Source: Crotophaga sulcirostris (taxonomy: Eukaryota; Chordata; Aves; Cuculiformes; Crotophagidae). Taken from it: a stretch of DNA of 64,000 nucleotides. The notes under the pieces are model-generated. The model worked only from the letters and a program-made list of their open reading frames with translations. It did not search any database and was not told the origin of the DNA. The translations under genes and the position numbers were made by a program. Of this stretch, positions 54,401-60,400 are shown in pieces (position 1 is the first letter of the stretch; every line of letters begins with the position of its first letter). The stretch spans positions 195,495 through 259,494 of the forward strand of contig VYZB01000096.1 in assembly GCA_013397455.1 (NCBI GenBank), in the 5' to 3' direction.

Positions 54401-57400
54401 ATGCTTGGAATTAATATTTCAGCAGACAGTAAAGATGCAGCTTAAACAGGCGCCTGTGGGACCAGTCTTGTGGGATCACTGCATTGTCTAACAGTCTAAC
54501 AGCCAGTGTGACAGTAACTTTGTTGTAGGCATCTCTAATAGTGCATTGTAATTGATTGCTGAGATACCATATACTGAGAATGGGTATCAAGCTGTCTATA
54601 TGGAAATGGTCAGTTTTTATTACTTCGGAATATGTGTTTAGGCACCTAGAATTGCTTGCATCTGTTAACATCAGTTAAATGAGCAGCAATTAAAAAAGCT
54701 AGTAAAAATTAAATGTCTCCAGACTATATAGTTCCTAACTTGGGGAGATTAAATTTGTTTATATTAAGTATTTTCCTTGTTTTAGGAACTATAAACTTTC
54801 TGTGAATAACTTTTTCTGAATGTCATGAAAACATAGATTTTACATTGTTTTGTCATTTCCTTTTTTCTTGAAAAACGTTAATAACCTTTAAGTAGAAACC
54901 CGTAAAAATCTGATTAAATCTTTGAAAGGCGTGAGTCACAGTCACAGTTTGACCTTTTGTTTTTACTTGTTGCATAAAATCTTAAATGTTGCTAATTTTA
55001 TAAATGGCTTAATGTAGGTGGCAACATGCAAGAAATTTTTTTTTAATGATTCCAGTGAGCAAATTGTAATTCTAGTTGATGTGCTTGAGCTTCTATGTGG
55101 GATATGAAACAAAAGCACTTTTTGGATTGGCATTGTCAGACTACTGACACCTTTCTCTCCCTTTTGGATATCTGCACTTTGAAATTAGTTGTCCTGCGAC
55201 GTGTACTTCAACCAAGAAGCACTTGCCCTCTTGTTGTGATAGTTCATGTTTAGTTTCCTTTGCCATTAAAATAGAAAATAGATTTCCTACTTCTTGTCCT
55301 GGGTCTGGGGTTTTAAAATCACTGCCACTTATTTTGTAGCTCACCCTTTAACTCATACATCTGCTTTTAATTTTACTGAGGTTGGAATATTGTTTAAACC
55401 ATTGGAATTTTAAAATAATTGTTTTGCAACCCCAACTAACATCGTGGGGACACTTAAGAATAATTATTGGTGTTATTTCAGCTCTTGAACTGTGGTAGTA
55501 TCATTCTTTATTTGAAATTTTCTTAACAAATTTGGAGAGGTGATTCATTCCCTCCTTATCTATCAATTTTTCACTAGGGTAGTTTTAATTTACAGTAAGA
55601 CAAGTAGACTAGGAGTAAAAGCTTGGGGAAGTTTAATAGATCTAGTACAGACCATGAAAAAGCAGATCCTCTGGAGCAGAATCTGAATTTTGTTAGTCAC
55701 ATTCCATTGCCAGTGGAGTGTGCAATTCAGCAGTGAAAAGGAGTTTCCTTGATTTACATTTCTGTGTTAGCTGGGAACGTGTTCTAATTAAGTAGGATCC
55801 GGACGTTTGAGTTTAAGATAACGATCTCAATGTAGAAATAAGAAATAAATAAATAAAAAAAATACATGTGATGCCTCTTAAATGTGTGAAAATACTGCCA
55901 CTTGAGTAGGAGAATGTAATATTGTATTCATGCTACAACTATGAAGGCATCAGATATTGAACTAGAATGTGTTTGGGCTGCATTTGCTTTTAAAAGGAGA
56001 TATGGAATACCTTTCAGACTAGTTTGGTACGTAGGATTTTAGTTTCTGTTGCTGTTGGTATCAAATCCAGTTATATGCAATCTTTTTTCGTCAGTATTAC
56101 TGTGCCCATGTAGTGTATGTGTAATACATCTTGAGCTGCTATTTTTTAAAATGTATTGTGAAGTAACACCAGTTGAACTTAATTTTAAGCTACTAGAATG
56201 GTAAATATTATGACTTACCTTGTGGCAGTCAGTTTATTGTCTGTATCTGACATAGGTACAAAATTAATGTAATCTTTTAAATAAGTCTGTTTGGAGACTC
56301 AACCACCAAACAGTATAATGTAGTATAAAGATCTCAGCAGGAGTGGTTTTAGAAACCTGATGGGTAGGAGCATGTAGTCCTTTAACAGACTCATTTATGT
56401 AAAATATAGGGGGTTTATAATTACACTTCACTATCCTGTATGTTTGTGATTGATGCACTTGTTAGTGTAGTTAAAACCAGAGGCTTTGTTTCCACGGTGC
56501 ATACTCCACTTCGTGCATTACTTGTTATAAAGGAATTCACATTATGTTCATGCTTTGTGTTTAGAGGATGTTGTGGGTTGCTTACTAGGCTGATATGCAT
56601 GTGTTCCAAAGTTTGACTGTTTATTATGTAATGGTTGTAGTGGTTTAATTTAGTAATGGAAGATAGATATATCCTCCTCTTTTTTTCTGTCTTCTCTAAG
56701 TGTAAAGATGTCACAATTTTAGTTTAGTTGCTGTTTGGTCTTATTTTAATGGCTTCCAAAATATTAATAAATATTATAACCAAACTATTATGTGGCGTCA
56801 TCTACTGTGGTCTCTCTGTGTATACTTACTGCAACTCAGAGACATGTTCAATGATGACTGAATTTCATGGCTATGTAGACTAAACGTTACGCGTGACCCA
56901 GGTCCTACACTTCCATTTTTTTTTTCTCTTTTGGCAGACCTTTCACCATGTCTTCTGTATTTGCCAAAAGCAGTCTGGCTAAACTACTGGAGTATACACT
57001 TTTAACTACTGTGTCAATTCTTTTTTTTCTACATCTGACAGTTCTGTCTCTTGGCCATTCCAAGACTTTGTGTGCCTCTTCAGATTTTGATCCAAATGTA
57101 AACCTTGAAACACAGGAAATACAGATCTCTGACACTCTTTTTGTAAAGGGAACAGGAAGGAAGCTTACATTGCCCTTGAAGGTGGAGGTGTCCTTGCCTC
57201 CAGGCATGTTCAGAGAATTCTCATGATCGTTTTTTACTATGCTTTCTCCCATTGTGCAAGTGTGTAAATAATTAGACTGAAAGACTAAAGACTAGTTAGA
57301 CTAAAGACTGAAAGCTTTAACACTTGTAAGAGTGAGCCCGATGAGTTTAAAAATAAGTAAACTGAAATGGAATATGCCTATTGTGATTTTTGGTTAAATA

Positions 57401-60400
57401 ATATATTCAGTGTTGTTCCCTTGTGTGAACAGATCTGCATCTGATAGGTCAAGCAGTTAATAACCCTCAGGAGTCCCATAAGAGTTGTGATGAAGCCAGA
57501 TAGGCTAAGGTAATTGTGCTGTTCTAACATGCAGTGTTACCCATTTGGATCGTGTATCTTAGACTTGTATCTTTAAGGAAGTAATTTGTTTGTTCTGTAT
57601 GCTCTCATATTTTTTCCATGAAAGACCAACATTTGGCTATTTAACTCGCAGGTGGCATTTGTCTTTGAGTGTAGATAAACTGTATCTCGGAATACTGGAA
57701 AAGCTGTAAGAAGTCTTGAAAGCAGGTGGTGTGGATGACAAATTCTGGTTTTACTGCAAGTGTACAATAATAGAACTATTCCAAAGATTATTAATATTTT
57801 TGGAGGAAAACGTTAATAAATCAAACAGATGTTGAAAAAATTACATTCAGACATTTAAAATGTCTACTTATTTTCTACCATTATAAACCAAATACCACTG
57901 AATACGTGGAATGTTGTCCTAGATAAATTTCACATACTATACTTTTGAGTTTAGTAAATAAATTTTCATGAATGGCTGACTTAAAATTTGACTTAATTTT
58001 TGTTTTAAAAGGCACAGAAGATGGAACAAGCACAGTAATGCAATATCCAGCACAGTATATTAATCAAGATCCTTATATACATCAAGATGATGAGCAGGAA
58101 CAAGGATGGGTTTCTTGGGCTTGGTCTTTTGTTCCTGCTATTGTGAGTTATGATGATGAAGAGAATGGATCTAGTGGAATTGATGATGGAACAACCCTAC
58201 ACCAGCAGAAATCTCAGTCCCTCAAGGATCCTATTATTTCAGTTGGGTTTTACTGTACCAAGGCAACTGTGACTTTTAAGGTAAGTATTTCGGTGTAGTG
58301 TAGGATTCTTTTTGCCTTGTTGAGAAAGTGTGTAAAGATTGCTTTCTGCCTGATTAAAGACAGGGAATATTACATCAATAATAAACAAAAAACAGGTATG
58401 TTGAAAGTTCATCTCTCATCGTAGAGCCATAGAATTGTTGAGTTGATGTGACCTTTCAAGGTTGTCTAGTCCAGCCCCCCTGCGGTGAGCAGGGACATCT
58501 TCATGGAGCTATATCAGGTTGCTCAGCTCCCCATCCAACCTGACCTTTGCAGGGATGGGACAACTAATACATACTGGGGTGACCTATTCCCGTGTTGGAC
58601 CACCCCCATCATAAAAAATTTCTTTTCTCTATCTAACCTACCCTCTTTTAGTTTAAAACCATTACTCTTTGTCCTGTCACAACAGGCCCTGCTAAAATGT
58701 TTGTGCCCATTTTTTATGTGAGGTGGCTTTACTCTTTGAGGTAGAATTTGAATTCGAACGTTTTCATTTTAAAGTGAAACTGCTTCATTTAGATTAATAT
58801 TTTTGGAGAGAGAAAACTTAAAAGGCTTTCTATTAATGTTCCTTGCAGTATTCTATCCATGTAATGTTTATATACATATGATATGAAGCTAGATCTTTTC
58901 TATGAAGTATGAGTTGAAGGAATGTGTTTTCTTATTCAAACTATAATATGTGCAAATATGAATTTAAATTGGTAATATTGAATTTCTTTTCTATGGTTTG
59001 GAACTGAATTAAAGAAACAAAAGATAAAGTACACAAATACTCTGATCTATAAACTATGTATGTAGAGAAAGATTTGAATATTTTCTGTAAACGGATCTCA
59101 AAATAGTTGATGGGCTTTTCTCTATTCTTTTTGTAAGCTTGCAGAAAATAATACAGAGTCTGAATAAGATATTGAGATGTGTTGACATAAGCTAAAAATT
59201 AAGGTTATGAATTAGCAAAATACTTGTTATGCACACAGATTGGCATGTATAAAAATACTAGAAATTGGCTTTTGCTTTTACAGTTAAATATATTTTAAAT
59301 CAAGGCCAGAACTACTTTGGAACAGGAAATAATACTGTAGAGTATGAGCAGCAGGATAACTAAGGTTGATTTTTATGACTTCCAGCTTTTCAGATGAACT
59401 GTAGTACAGTCATAGCCCTCATGTACTCTTTGTTCCTGCTTATACACTCAGTACCATCAGCAGCTCCCTGTCCCTTTTCTGCCCGTTCGGCATCTGTGCA
59501 CCAGACAGCGTTTTGAGTGGCTTTGTGACTACTTTCTCTCAGCTATTTCTGTTTGGTGGCATAGTAGAGCATTTAGCTGCTCAACAGCTGTCAGAAAGGA
59601 GCTTCAGGCGTTCTGTGGGGAGGTTCATGTTCCAAGCCTTCAGTCTCTTGGCAAATTTGGTTGCAAAAATTGAGGGCATAAAGCATCAACAGACATTCAG
59701 TCATTTTCTTCTGTACCAATCTGCTTTAGCCTTCATTTAAGAACAAAACAAACCTCCAACAAAAAACAACCAAAAAAAAAAAGATCATGGTAAATTTTTC
59801 TTCCTCCTTTGATTAAATCCCTGGGAAACCACTTAAAAAAACCTGAACAACAACTAACCTTCAAATTTCTCATTTTTCATGGCTCAGCATCTTCTTTCTT
59901 TTCCATTTTGTCATGCAGTAGTAATTTTGTGTGCTCTTTCCTCACATGAGAAGACTCATTAAAAATAATGTGAACTTCTTATTTGAGCAAGACTTGCTGG
60001 CTTGGGCTTTCCTAATGTTTCAGTGACAAGCTTACGCATTTTATATCCGGAAGTGATAAAAACTACTTTAAATGTACCATCTTACATTCTATAAATTTTA
60101 AATGTGAAGTGATGTATGATTTAATATGGTGACAGTTAGTAGGAAAACAGAATTCATTGTTCTGCTTGCATGCTAAGAATGTATGGCATTAATTTGTGGT
60201 TCATATTTTGGTTAAAAAATAAGGTCAAGTTTCTGCATTAGCATTTTGAACAGTTGATATCATTCCAGCTAAAAATCATGCCAAATTAAATGTAGCGTTT
60301 TCTAATAATGGTGAAAATGATTCTTGCAATGTCTGAGTTCTTTTAATCAATTAATTGCTTTTCCTCTACAATAATTGCACACAGCTGAAGGGTGATCAGT

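Larger units (their letters stand above)
50087..58011 (+). other. VPS13B: VPS13B intron 7 (7.9 kb)
   Basis: The first 146 nt form an open extension of exon 7 ending at a second donor. Two CR1 fragments follow at 50.26-51.11 kb, then unique AT-rich sequence to exon 8. Low-complexity runs occur near 51.96 kb (TATA/CACATA) and 55.84 kb (AAAT). Overlapping open frames at 56.9-57.25 kb are unexplained. Confidence 0.85.
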
